From assembly GCF_002902845.1 (NCBI RefSeq), contig NZ_PPTF01000019.1, positions 62,001-126,000 of the forward strand: a stretch of DNA of 64,000 nt, written 5' to 3'. The position numbers and the translations under genes were made by a program. The stretch comes from Chromobacterium sinusclupearum (GTDB lineage Bacteria > Pseudomonadota > Gammaproteobacteria > Burkholderiales > Chromobacteriaceae). The first letter of the stretch is position 1; each line of letters starts with the position of its first letter. The notes under the pieces are model-generated. The model did no database searches and was not told the DNA's origin. It saw only the letters and a list, made by a program, of their open reading frames with translations. Shown piece after piece: positions 17,773-26,847 of this stretch.

Positions 17773-18441
17773 ATGACATTCAAGGCCAACGACCTGTTGA
17801 CCGAACAGATCGCCCAATATCTCGGCAGGCAGATCATCCAAGGCGAGATGAAACCGGGAGAGCGGATACAGGAACTGCGCATCGCGTCCGAGCTGGAAGT
17901 CAGCCGCGGCTCGGTGCGCGAGGCCTTGCTGATTTTGCAGCGCCGCCATCTGGTGGACATCTTCCCGCGCCGCGGCGCGGTGGTGGCCAGCATCAGCGCG
18001 CGCGACGTGCGGGACTTCTTCGATCTATGGTTTCTACTGCTGGAGCGCGTGGTGCAAAATCTGGCCGCCGGCTGGCAGAACGACGACCTGGCGCGCTTCA
18101 TCGAGCTGATGGCGCAGCTGGAAGAAGCCAAGCGCCGCGATGACCTGCAAGCCTTCTACGATTACGGCATCGAATTCCTGTCCGCGCTGTACCGTCATGC
18201 CGACAACCGTTACCTGACCGACACCCTGAACGACATGCTGCCGCTGACCCAGCGCTGCCTGTACGCCATTCTGCGCGCCGGCCAGAGCCAGATGGAGCGC
18301 ACCCACCTGTTCCTGGAAAGCCTGCTGAAAACCTTGATCGCGCGCGATACCGCGCGACTGAAGCAAATGGTGGCCGATTTCGGCCGCGATTACAGCCAAC
18401 TGGCGCAAAGCGCGGCCGAGGCCTTGGAGGGCCGCGGCTGA
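17773..18441 (+). CDS. GntR-family transcriptional regulator (FadR/FCD subgroup)
   Basis: A 222-residue regulator. Residues 8-75 form the GntR winged helix (IIQGEMKPGERIQE, then SRGSVREALLILQ and LVDIFPRRGAVVA). The remainder is an all-helical FCD-type ligand-binding domain. The ATG follows CGGAGATGACGC. A strong hairpin terminator follows, so it is monocistronic. It is convergent with the metallophosphoesterase gene. Target genes and ligand are not evident. Confidence 0.88.
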   Translation: MTFKANDLLTEQIAQYLGRQIIQGEMKPGERIQELRIASELEVSRGSVREALLILQRRHLVDIFPRRGAVVASISARDVRDFFDLWFLLLERVVQNLAAGWQNDDLARFIELMAQLEEAKRRDDLQAFYDYGIEFLSALYRHADNRYLTDTLNDMLPLTQRCLYAILRAGQSQMERTHLFLESLLKTLIARDTARLKQMVADFGRDYSQLAQSAAEALEGRG

Positions 18442-18474
18442 GCGTGGCAGGCGCTTGCCGAGGCATGGAATGAC

Positions 18475-18497
18475 AAGGGCTGCCCCAGGCAGCCCTT
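18475..18497 (+). terminator. Rho-independent terminator of the GntR gene
   Basis: AAGGGCTGCC-CCA-GGCAGCCCTT makes a 10-bp stem with a 3-base loop, followed by TGCTTTTG. It lies 33 bases after the GntR stop codon and also precedes the convergent metallophosphoesterase end. Confidence 0.8.
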
Positions 18498-18519
18498 TGC
18501 TTTTGTCCATCTCAGGCCA

Positions 18520-19707
18520 TCACGGCAATGGCCAGCGGCGCTGCCCGTTTTCGTCGTACAGGGTTTCCGTCAGCGCCATGCCATTCAGTTCCAGCCGAAT
18601 GAAGCCGTTCAGCACCCGCTGCGGGTACTGGCTGTCGTCGGCCGAGCGCGTTTCCGCCCATGCCACCTGCGGCTTCCCGTCCAGAATGCTGGCCGGGCCA
18701 TAGGGAATGGCGCCATGGCCGACGCAGCGCCCCAGCATGCCGTTGCGCGGCTGATAGCAGATCACATTGTGCAGATGTCCCCAGTACCAGTAGTCCGGCG
18801 CCCGCCCCAAGGCCGCGGTCACTTCGTCGTACAGCGGGGTGGTCGCCGAACCGTCTATCGAATAACCCTGGTGGTGCGACAGCAGCAATATCTTGCCCTG
18901 CCAGCCGGCGGCCATGTTTTTCAGCCAAGCCGCCTGCGCGTCGCCCAAGGCGCCGTCCATATACAGTTTGTACTTGTCCGACCAATAGGCGGTATCCAGG
19001 CCAAGAATCAGCCAATTGGCGTTGCACAGGCTGAAATAGCTGGTGCCCTGCTGCAGCGGGAAGCGCAGCCCTAGCTCCTGGAAATAGCCAAACGCGCCGC
19101 TGTACATCTCATGGTTGGAGTTCAGCGTGAATTGCCCGCGTCCGCCGGCCGGCCAGTTGGCAAAGTCGCGGCTCTCATCCGGGCTGGAGCCGGCGTAATA
19201 GACATCGCCCAGGTGGATGGTGTAATCGGCCGGCTGCTTGGCCATCGCCGCCGCCACCTTGCCGGCGATATAGTCGCCGCTGCCCCAGTCTCCAGCGATA
19301 TTGAAGCTGACCTGATCAGGCAGGGTCAGCGCCGCCGGCTGGCTCGCCCACGGCGCGCGATTCGCCAGGTGCTCGAACCAGGCCACCAGCGACTCGCCCC
19401 ATAGCGGGTCCAGCAGCTCCCACTTGCGGCAGCCCAGCAGCGTGCCGTCATCCATCACGCGGGTGGGCAGCTCGGCCTCGGTAGTGGGCAGCGGCTTGCC
19501 GTCCAGCACGCCCTCGAGGATGGACAGGCCATGGGCAAACTCCCACGGGATGCCGGCCGAAGAGGTGGAGCCGCTATTGATCACCTCCCACACCTGATCA
19601 TGCGCCTGCTGCAAGCGCGCCAGCATCTGCTGCTTCTGCTGCAGATTCTGTTCGGTCGCCGCCAGATCGCTCTCAATCCTGCTCTTCCAATCTGCAAACA
19701 CATCCAT
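18520..19707 (-). CDS. Calcineurin-like metallophosphoesterase
   Basis: A 395-residue protein. Residues about 1-40 are predicted coiled coil (ATEQNLQQKQQMLARLQQAH). The phosphoesterase motifs appear in order: GDWGSGD (139-145), HLGD (165-168), NSNHE (196-200, the GNHE motif with Ser for Gly), SHHQ (277-280) and GHLH (310-313). It should hydrolyse a phosphoester using two metal ions. No signal peptide is seen, so it is probably cytoplasmic. ATG follows AAGGAGG. It begins 30 bases after the dihaem cytochrome stop and is the last gene of a three-gene operon. How it serves the oxidoreductase genes is unclear. Confidence 0.85.
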   Translation of the reverse strand: MDVFADWKSRIESDLAATEQNLQQKQQMLARLQQAHDQVWEVINSGSTSSAGIPWEFAHGLSILEGVLDGKPLPTTEAELPTRVMDDGTLLGCRKWELLDPLWGESLVAWFEHLANRAPWASQPAALTLPDQVSFNIAGDWGSGDYIAGKVAAAMAKQPADYTIHLGDVYYAGSSPDESRDFANWPAGGRGQFTLNSNHEMYSGAFGYFQELGLRFPLQQGTSYFSLCNANWLILGLDTAYWSDKYKLYMDGALGDAQAAWLKNMAAGWQGKILLLSHHQGYSIDGSATTPLYDEVTAALGRAPDYWYWGHLHNVICYQPRNGMLGRCVGHGAIPYGPASILDGKPQVAWAETRSADDSQYPQRVLNGFIRLELNGMALTETLYDENGQRRWPLP

Positions 19708-19737
19708 CGCCCGCCTCCTTGTTTCATCGCCGATGAT

Positions 19738-21624
19738 TTACAGCGTCTTCATGTACTCAATCAGCGCCCATTTATCGCTGTCGCTCAGATGAACGCCGTA
19801 TTCATGCCCGGTGTTGTGATTGCCCGGCAAGCGCGTATCGAACTGGAAGTAACCGCCGCCCTTGCTGTCCGGCCCGCCGCTGAGAAAACCCACATTGCGG
19901 GTGTCGAACACGCTGGAGCCGCGATAGAACATCTTGGGCCGCTTGTCCGATGGCTGCAGCAGGTCCCACAAGGTCGGCACCGAACCGTTGTGCAGATAGG
20001 GCGCGCGTAGCCAGATGCCATCGGTGGGCGTATTGCTGTAGCTCTGCGTCTTCCTATAGGCGCCAAAATCGAACGGCGGTTTCTTGAACTGATGAAATTT
20101 GTCCACCAGGCCGACGGTGAAAGAGTTGACGCGGTAGGGATCGGTGCCCAGCTCATCCAGCCCCACCGTCACCTGCCCGGTGTCGGCTTTGCCAAAATCA
20201 TGGCACTGGGCGCAGTTCTGCTCCCACAGCGTGCGCCCGCGCGCCACCCGCACTTGATCGAGGCCGCCGAACGGCCATTTGGGCGGTTCATGCGTCAGCA
20301 GCCAGTCGGTCACGCGCTGGAATTCGGCCGGCAGCACCGACTGCGGCGTCGCCCCCACGGCCATGGCCGCGGCATAGTTGCGCTCGTGGATGTCGTTGTT
20401 ATTGCCGTCCCAGTGCAGGTACATTGATTCGCGCGGCTTCTGGTTCCAGATTTGCGGCAAGTCCACCGTGCCTATGGTGGAGTCGTCCGGGAAACCGAAG
20501 ATCGCCATCTTGGTGGGGTTGAAGGTGTCGGTGCGTCCCGGCCCCTGCAGCGGCCGCAGCTTTTGCCAGGCGTACTGCTTCTCCTGCTTGAGAAAAGCCT
20601 GCTGGGTGGCCGGCACGATCAGGAAGCGGTAGAACAGCTTTTCGATGGGCCCCAGATCGTAATGCTGATTGATGGCGTCCATCACCTTGGACTTGAAGTC
20701 CGGATCGCCGGCGCAGTCGTAGAGGAACCACTGGAACGACTCCAGATCCAGCAGCGCCGCCGGCGCCGTGGGCACCGGCACCGGCACGTCATCCGCGCTC
20801 TTGCGGTACTGGCCGGTATGGCACAGGGCGCAATTGGGCTCCACCGACGGATAGCCGATCTGCCGCTTGGCCAGTCCGATGGGCAAATCATGTCCGCCTT
20901 CATAGATGAAGCCGAAAGTCTGCCAGCCCGTTCCCATTCTCGGCATGCGTTGCGCGCACACCTGGGGCAAAACCGCGAACACATACAACGGAATGCGGGC
21001 GTCCGGCCCCAGGCCGATGGCGGCATACTTGAAATGCTCGACATCGGATTGCAGCGCGGGCTGCGGCACTTCGCGGAACAGATTGGTCCAGGTTTCATAG
21101 CCGACGAAGGCCAATACCAGCACGATGACAATCGCCGCCTTGCGCCTGGCGCCGCTGAAACCATGCGCCACGCAGCGCCACAGGGTGCACAGACCGGAGC
21201 ACAGCAAGGACCACGGCCGCTGCTCCGGCGGCATGCCGGCATACAGCAGCCCGCCCAGAATCAGGAACATCGCTCCGTCCGAATACAGCAAGGGCCGGAA
21301 GGCGTCCGGATAACCCGAAGTCTGGATCAGGTAGACCCAGAACACCGCGGCGATCAGCCTGGACAGCACGCACAGCCAGGCATACACCGGGTAGCGCGTG
21401 GCGCAGATGCCGGCCGGCGCATAGAACAGGCTGATCCCCACCAGCAGCATGCCGGCGTTTTGCAGCCAAGGGTAAACCGCCTGGGTAGGCAGGCCGAAGC
21501 TGGCATTCAGATAGCCCGGCCAGAACAGCGCCGGCACCGCGAATACCATATTGATGACGATCCCGATCCAGATGAAACGCTGAAACCACCGGATCCAGGG
21601 GTTGGCGGAGCATGCGTTTTCCAT
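19738..21624 (-). CDS. Membrane-anchored dihaem c-type cytochrome
   Basis: A 628-residue protein. The first 180 residues contain about five membrane helices (around 15-35, 55-75, 78-100, 113-130 and 163-180). A large presumably periplasmic domain follows with two haem-binding CxxCH motifs, CALCH (265-269) and CAQCH (471-475). The soluble part resembles dihaem peroxidase/RoxA-type cytochromes in having widely spaced haem sites, but I cannot place it in a named family. ATG 21622-21624 follows GAGGAC. It is encoded 56 bases after the GMC-hydrolase fusion, so it is a plausible electron acceptor for that enzyme. Confidence 0.82.
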   Translation of the reverse strand: MENACSANPWIRWFQRFIWIGIVINMVFAVPALFWPGYLNASFGLPTQAVYPWLQNAGMLLVGISLFYAPAGICATRYPVYAWLCVLSRLIAAVFWVYLIQTSGYPDAFRPLLYSDGAMFLILGGLLYAGMPPEQRPWSLLCSGLCTLWRCVAHGFSGARRKAAIVIVLVLAFVGYETWTNLFREVPQPALQSDVEHFKYAAIGLGPDARIPLYVFAVLPQVCAQRMPRMGTGWQTFGFIYEGGHDLPIGLAKRQIGYPSVEPNCALCHTGQYRKSADDVPVPVPTAPAALLDLESFQWFLYDCAGDPDFKSKVMDAINQHYDLGPIEKLFYRFLIVPATQQAFLKQEKQYAWQKLRPLQGPGRTDTFNPTKMAIFGFPDDSTIGTVDLPQIWNQKPRESMYLHWDGNNNDIHERNYAAAMAVGATPQSVLPAEFQRVTDWLLTHEPPKWPFGGLDQVRVARGRTLWEQNCAQCHDFGKADTGQVTVGLDELGTDPYRVNSFTVGLVDKFHQFKKPPFDFGAYRKTQSYSNTPTDGIWLRAPYLHNGSVPTLWDLLQPSDKRPKMFYRGSSVFDTRNVGFLSGGPDSKGGGYFQFDTRLPGNHNTGHEYGVHLSDSDKWALIEYMKTL

Positions 21625-21680
21625 GACTTGTCCTCGTGGCGGCAGAGAACCCGCGCCGCAAGGCGCGGGTACGGCAAGAG

Positions 21681-24600
21681 TCAAACCTGAGCGGTCTTGT
21701 CCAGATGGGCGGCGATGGCCGGATAGACATCCGCGGCGGCGTCCTTGCCGAAGATGCAGTCGATATGGCCATACCCCGGCACCACCACGCGGCTGTAACG
21801 CTCCGGCCCATAGCGCTCCACCAATTTGTCGTAGGTGCGCTGGGTACTCTCCGGCAGGTAACACTCGTTGTCCGCGCCGCTGATGAACAGAATCGGCAGC
21901 TGCAGCCGCTCGAAATGCGGCATGTAGACATCGGCGCCGTCGAACGCCACCAGCCGGCCTTCGCGGCACATGCGCGCCAGATGCTCCATCGTGCGCATAT
22001 TGGCGATGCCGAACAGTTCGTGCAGATTGTCATGCAGGGTTTCGTTCAGCGTGGCATGCCGGTACAGGGACGCGTACATGAAGGTGATGCGGTGGCACAC
22101 CGGGTTGTCGCAATAGCCCTGCGCCTCCTCCAGCGCGTAGTCCTTCAGCGCGGCGTCGTACAGCTTCTCGAACCAGCTCGAGTCAGAAGCGGTGTAGGCC
22201 GTCAGCGAATGCACGCCGAGTTTGTCCAGCACCGACGGCAGATGCAGCCCGGTTTTGACCTTGGTGGCCGGCGGCACCACGATGTCTGCGGCGATCTGCG
22301 AGCACACCACCGAACGCACGCCCTCCAGACCGGCCAGCAGCGACATGAAAAAGGTGGTGGCGCCGTAGCAATGCACCACGCATTGCACATCGGGTGCGCC
22401 GGTCCGCTCCCGGATCTGCCGGATCGCCGCCGGGAAGTCGTAGCGGGCCACCTGGTCGCCGTCCCACTGTTGCTTGCTGGCGTCCAGCAGGATGCTGACG
22501 CGGAAGTCCAGCAGCCACACATCGTAGCCTCGCTGGTACAGGTACTCCACAAGATTGGTGGGGATGGTGTCGGTGGAAAAGATATTGGAGCCCACGCCCA
22601 GGCCATGCACCAGCATGACCGGCCCCTTGCCGCCGCCCTGGTAGCGGGTCAGGCGCAGATGGACGCCGTCGTCGGTCGCAAAAAACACGACCTCAGGCGC
22701 GCCGACGTTCAACGGCCGCTTCTTGCGCGGCGGCGCGTCCGGGTTGAAATAGACATTGGGCGCCAGCACCCCGCCGTAGCTGTCCCACAGCACGCCGGCA
22801 AAGTATTCCCCGAAGCGCGCCAGCTGCTTGAGCCGCTCGGCTTCGCTCTCCACATTGAGCACCTTCATCGTGGTCATCTGCCGCGCGAAATCCGCCGGCT
22901 CGATATGCAGCACGCCGCTGCCCACCACTTCTCCGCCCTCATCCCCGCCGCGATACACGGTGACGTACAAGGTGCTGGTATCGGACCACGCCTGCAGCAC
23001 GCTGTGGTTGCTCGGCACGGACTTGAAGGCGCTGAAGAAGTATTCTGCGCCGTCCTCCGCCGTCAGCCGCATCTTGTAGTTCATGTGCCGCACGCCCACC
23101 TGATCGGGAAACGTTTCGAACAGATTGAATACGCCGTGGGTGACGGTCAACGGCCGCGGCGACAGCGCCGGCGTGTCCAGGGTGCCGACAATGGTCGCCG
23201 GGTGTTGCGGGTTCGATATCAGTTGATCCAGATCGTCCGAGCGCACGGTGACCGTGAAGCCCATGTTCGACCCCGCATCCTTGCCAGCCTGATACGCCGC
23301 CTGGTAGGCCGCCAGATCGGTGCCGGCCGGCTGGCGGCGGGCGGTGGAGAAGAAGCCCTTCATCGTCTCGGTGAATTCGATGCCGGGTTTGGCGGGCGAC
23401 TGACGCCGGCGCGGCGCCGACGGCAAGGCATAGTCTATGGTCCAGCCGCGATCGGCCGCCAACAAGGCCATCGCCCGCTCGCTGACCGCGGAGATGGTGA
23501 GCAAGGGATTGACCGCCAATGAGGTGGGGATCACGGAACCATCGGTGACATACAGCCCCGGATAGACCGCGTCTCCAGCCGCGCCGCTGAACACCTGGCC
23601 CTTGTGGTTGACCACGCCCTGGGCCGCGTCCTCGCCCATCACGCAGCCGCCCAGCGGATGAACGGTGATCAGGCTGTGGCGAAACAGGTCGGTCCAGATC
23701 GGGTTGCGCACATAGATGCCGCCCAGCGCGCGGGTCGACTCCAGCAGCCGCGCGTTGCCGATCTCGAAATTGGGCTGCTCGCCCACGCCAGGCCATTCCA
23801 GCTTCAACTGGTCATGCTCGTCCAGCGCCATGGTGCCTGCGCCATCGTCGTGGCTCATGATCAGATACGTCTGCAGCCGGTTCATCGCGCCGTGATAGGG
23901 CCCGCGCAAGGCGCTTTCCGCCTCTCGCGCAAGGTATTTGAGCTTGGCCAGCGGCCCGCTCTCCGCCGCTTGCCCCAGCTCCGCCGAAGCCGCCGCCATC
24001 GCCGGCACCATGGCAACGCCTATCGCGCCCGGAATGGAGCCCTCCTCTATCACCATGCGCTTGCGCCAGTCGGTCTCGTCGCGCATGTCGATGATGGAGG
24101 TGATACAGGGCCCCACTGGACCGATGTCCTTGCCCGAATGGCTGCCGAAGCCGATGCCGTTGATTTTGTCGTCGTTGTTGTAGCCGAAGCCCAGGATGTC
24201 GCCGTTGCCGCTCATGTGCTTCCCGAGCTCGCCGGACAGCGCGAGTCCTTGATCGCGCGAGCGCAGCAGGATCTCGGTGGAGCCCAGGGTGCCGGCGGAC
24301 AGGATGACGATGTCGGCCTTGACGAACAGCGTCGGCGCGTCGAATTGTTCCCGGCCGGTGCCCACGTACTGGTAATGCACGATCCAGCCGTCGCCGTCGC
24401 GCTGCAGATAGCGCACCGAGGCCTGGCAGAAAATTTCCGCGCCATGATTGCAGGCGTCGGGCAGATAGTTCATCAGCGTGGTGTTCTTGGCCTTGTTGTT
24501 GCAGCCGGAAACGCAGTCGCCACAGTAATTGCACGGCTGTTGCTCCACGCCGACGTGATTGAGATCGTCCGGAAACGGCTCGAAAGTGACGTTGATCGGC

Positions 24601-25133
24601 GGCCGATAGAAACTGTGCTTGTCCTTGAGCCGCTCCGAGGATTTCTGGTTGGCCTGCAGCTTGGGCAAGGGCGGAGCCGTGTCCGGATAGGGATTGGGCC
24701 GCAGCATCTCCTGAGCGCGGGCGAAGCCGTCTTTCAGCAGGGTGTCGGCGTGCTCCCGCACCGCGCGCGGCCAACGCGGATCTTCAAACACCTGCGGCTC
24801 CGGCTGCAGCGAGACATTGGCGTTGATCAGCGAGGTGCCGCCCAGGCCGCATCCCACCATGACGTTCTGCTGCGGATTGACGTGCAGATCATACAAGCCG
24901 GTGCGCGAGCCGAGATGGCCGTCCGGATGGTGCACCTGGAATTCCGGCGTGGCTTCGGCCAGCGTGGCCGGGTATTCGCCGGGAACGATCTCGCGCCCGC
25001 GCTCCAGCAGACAGACGCTGCGGCCCGCCCGCGCCATGCGGGAAGCGGCAATGCCGCCGCCGTAGCCGGAACCGATCACCACGACTTCGTAATGCTCTTT
25101 GATCTCGCTGATGGGGGTGGAGATGCGCGCCAT
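21681..25133 (-). CDS. GMC oxidoreductase fused to an alpha/beta-hydrolase, with ferredoxin-like Cys cluster
   Basis: A 1150-residue fusion. Residues 1-570 are a cholesterol-oxidase-like GMC flavoprotein: VIGSGYGGG (19-27), GCGLGGTSLINAN (94-106), HPLGGC with His492, and AVNPLLTI with Asn542. Inside it, Cys201, Cys204, Cys207 and Cys211 have ferredoxin spacing (CxxCxxCxxxC), suggesting an Fe-S cluster. Residues about 600-790 are a linker domain. Residues about 810-1150 are an alpha/beta-hydrolase in which the nucleophile elbow reads VHCYG, putting Cys922 where Ser is normal; Asp1088 and His1123 complete the triad. No signal peptide is seen. It may cleave an ester and oxidise the released alcohol. 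ATG follows AGGAG; first gene of its operon. Confidence 0.88.
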   Translation of the reverse strand: MARISTPISEIKEHYEVVVIGSGYGGGIAASRMARAGRSVCLLERGREIVPGEYPATLAEATPEFQVHHPDGHLGSRTGLYDLHVNPQQNVMVGCGLGGTSLINANVSLQPEPQVFEDPRWPRAVREHADTLLKDGFARAQEMLRPNPYPDTAPPLPKLQANQKSSERLKDKHSFYRPPINVTFEPFPDDLNHVGVEQQPCNYCGDCVSGCNNKAKNTTLMNYLPDACNHGAEIFCQASVRYLQRDGDGWIVHYQYVGTGREQFDAPTLFVKADIVILSAGTLGSTEILLRSRDQGLALSGELGKHMSGNGDILGFGYNNDDKINGIGFGSHSGKDIGPVGPCITSIIDMRDETDWRKRMVIEEGSIPGAIGVAMVPAMAAASAELGQAAESGPLAKLKYLAREAESALRGPYHGAMNRLQTYLIMSHDDGAGTMALDEHDQLKLEWPGVGEQPNFEIGNARLLESTRALGGIYVRNPIWTDLFRHSLITVHPLGGCVMGEDAAQGVVNHKGQVFSGAAGDAVYPGLYVTDGSVIPTSLAVNPLLTISAVSERAMALLAADRGWTIDYALPSAPRRRQSPAKPGIEFTETMKGFFSTARRQPAGTDLAAYQAAYQAGKDAGSNMGFTVTVRSDDLDQLISNPQHPATIVGTLDTPALSPRPLTVTHGVFNLFETFPDQVGVRHMNYKMRLTAEDGAEYFFSAFKSVPSNHSVLQAWSDTSTLYVTVYRGGDEGGEVVGSGVLHIEPADFARQMTTMKVLNVESEAERLKQLARFGEYFAGVLWDSYGGVLAPNVYFNPDAPPRKKRPLNVGAPEVVFFATDDGVHLRLTRYQGGGKGPVMLVHGLGVGSNIFSTDTIPTNLVEYLYQRGYDVWLLDFRVSILLDASKQQWDGDQVARYDFPAAIRQIRERTGAPDVQCVVHCYGATTFFMSLLAGLEGVRSVVCSQIAADIVVPPATKVKTGLHLPSVLDKLGVHSLTAYTASDSSWFEKLYDAALKDYALEEAQGYCDNPVCHRITFMYASLYRHATLNETLHDNLHELFGIANMRTMEHLARMCREGRLVAFDGADVYMPHFERLQLPILFISGADNECYLPESTQRTYDKLVERYGPERYSRVVVPGYGHIDCIFGKDAAADVYPAIAAHLDKTAQV

Positions 25134-25244
25134 TCTCGTGCTCCTGTATCGGATAGGATTTCAGGCCACGAATACCATGCAGAAGGCGCGGCGCAGTCAG
25201 GCTGCGGGCGCGAGGCCGGCCAGGCCGGCGTTGTTATTGATTTG

Positions 25245-25312
25245 AGCGTTTGAACACGCGCTAAACGCTTTTCATCAGGTCTAGATCAAAAAAATAACGT
25301 TATCAATGATAA
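25245..25312. promoter_or_regulatory. Inverted repeats upstream of the GMC-hydrolase operon
   Basis: Three inverted repeats lie 110-180 bases upstream of the operon start: AGCGTTT/AAACGCT with an 11-base spacer (25245-25269), ATAACGTTAT (25294-25303) and TTATCA-A-TGATAA (25300-25312). The DNA here is much more AT-rich than its surroundings, as expected for a promoter. No clear -35/-10 pair was identified. Confidence 0.35.
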
Positions 25313-25359
25313 ATGATTAGGGCTGATCATAAAGACATTCCGCTTCTGCAAATGACAAA

Positions 25360-25381
25360 GCCGGAAGCAAACGCTTCCGGC
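25360..25381 (-). terminator. Terminator of the thyA-folA operon
   Basis: GCCGGAAGC and GCTTCCGGC form a perfect 9-bp stem with a 4-base loop, 41 bases beyond the folA stop. It is followed on the minus strand by TTTGTCATTT. Confidence 0.75.
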
Positions 25382-25421
25382 CAGATAATCCACAGGCGCG
25401 GCGTCTCGCGAATACGCTGAG

Positions 25422-25919
25422 TCAGCGGCGCAGGTACTCGACAAAGGCGTAAGCCAGCCCGTTGGCGCCCACCGTCGGCTCGCGCGCGGTCTCGCGCCAG
25501 TCAGCGGCGGAAAACGCCGGAAAATGTGCGTCGCCGTCGAAAGCCTGGCCGATCTCGGTCAGGCACAGCTTATCGGCGATGGCCAGCGCCTGGCGGTACA
25601 ACTCGGCGCCGCCGATCAGGCAGGCCTCGTCCACCGCGCCGGCCAAGGCCAGCGCTTCCTCCAGGGAATGGGCCACTTCCGCGCCGTCCGCGCGCCAGTC
25701 GGCTTGGCGCGTCACCACGATATTGCGGCGCCCCGGCAGCGGCCGGCCAATCGAGTCCCAGGTCTTGCGGCCCATGATCACCGGCTTGCCCAAGGTCACC
25801 GCCTTGAAATGCTTCAGGTCTTCCGGCAGATGCCAGGGCAGCGCGTTGTTGATGCCTATGGTGCGGTTGGCGGCCATCGCGGCCACCAGCGTCAGCATCG
25901 GTTTGCTCGCCTCGCTCAT
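25422..25919 (-). CDS. folA: Dihydrofolate reductase
   Basis: A 165-residue DHFR. Family motifs include [20 protein letters not shown] at the N-terminus with the catalytic acidic residue after [24 protein letters not shown] for NADPH binding, and [13 protein letters not shown]. It reduces dihydrofolate to tetrahydrofolate with NADPH. The start overlaps the thyA stop by 4 bases (ATGA), so the pair is translationally coupled. This makes sense because thymidylate synthase produces the dihydrofolate that DHFR recycles. Residues 1-7 precede the conserved core. Confidence 0.96.
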   Translation of the reverse strand: MSEASKPMLTLVAAMAANRTIGINNALPWHLPEDLKHFKAVTLGKPVIMGRKTWDSIGRPLPGRRNIVVTRQADWRADGAEVAHSLEEALALAGAVDEACLIGGAELYRQALAIADKLCLTEIGQAFDGDAHFPAFSAADWRETAREPTVGANGLAYAFVEYLRR

Positions 25920-26710
25920 ACCGCCACCGGCGCCTTGATGTGCGGATGCGGATCATAGCCTTCCAGCGCGAAGTCCTCGAACGTGAAGGCGAACAGGTCT
26001 TTGACTGCCGGATTCAGTTTCATGGTCGGCAGCGGGCGCGGCTCGCGCGTCAATTGCAGCCTGGCCTGCTCCAGATGGTTGCTGTAAAGATGGGCGTCGC
26101 CCAGGGTGTGGACAAAATCGCCTGGCTGCAAGCCGCAGACCTGCGCCACCATCATGGTCAGCAAGGCATAGCTGGCGATGTTGAACGGCACGCCGAGGAA
26201 AATATCGGCCGAGCGCTGATAAAGCTGGCAGGACAGCTTGCCGTCGGCGACGTAAAACTGAAACAGGCTGTGGCACGGCGGCAGCGCCATCTGGTCCACC
26301 AGCGCCGGATTCCACGCCGATACGATCAGCCGGCGCGAGTCCGGATTCTTCTTGATCATGTCCAAGAGCTGGCTGATCTGGTCTATGCTGCGGCCATCCG
26401 GCGCCGGCCAGCTGCGCCATTGATAGCCGTACACCGGGCCAAGGTCGCCGTTCTCGTCGGCCCACTCGTCCCAGATCGATACGCCGTTTTCCTTCAGATA
26501 ACGGATATTGGTGTCGCCGGACAGGAACCACAGCAGCTCATGGATGATCGATTTCAGATGCAGCTTCTTGGTGGTGACCAGCGGAAAGCCGTCCTGCAGA
26601 TCGAAACGCATCTGGTAGCCGAACACCGAACGGGTGCCGGTGCCGGTGCGGTCGGCCTTGTCATGGCCGTGTTCCAGCACATGGCGCATCAGGTCGAGGT
26701 ACTGTTGCAT
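25916..26710 (-). CDS. thyA: Thymidylate synthase
   Basis: A 264-residue thymidylate synthase, the same length as the E. coli enzyme when ATG 26708-26710 is used. It has [18 protein letters not shown], the catalytic Cys in [13 protein letters not shown], and [19 protein letters not shown]. It methylates dUMP to dTMP with methylenetetrahydrofolate. The longer open frame upstream lacks homologous character. It is followed by folA with a 4-base overlap and is divergent from flhB across 137 bases. Confidence 0.96.
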   Translation of the reverse strand: MQQYLDLMRHVLEHGHDKADRTGTGTRSVFGYQMRFDLQDGFPLVTTKKLHLKSIIHELLWFLSGDTNIRYLKENGVSIWDEWADENGDLGPVYGYQWRSWPAPDGRSIDQISQLLDMIKKNPDSRRLIVSAWNPALVDQMALPPCHSLFQFYVADGKLSCQLYQRSADIFLGVPFNIASYALLTMMVAQVCGLQPGDFVHTLGDAHLYSNHLEQARLQLTREPRPLPTMKLNPAVKDLFAFTFEDFALEGYDPHPHIKAPVAV

Positions 26711-26847
26711 GTCGATTTTCCCCACTCCGCCAAGGCGGCAAAACCAAAGGCCCAGATTGTAACACTGGCCGGAGCGGCCCGGCATACGCTAACATTCATT
26801 TTAAAATCAAGACAAAAGCATTATTAAAGCAAAACTGAAACGAGCCC

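Noticed and set aside
26711..26847. Search for a sigma54 or sigma28 promoter ahead of flhB
   Set aside because: No TGGCAC-N5-TTGC or TAAA-N15-GCCGATAA match was found in the gap. The promoter class cannot be stated.
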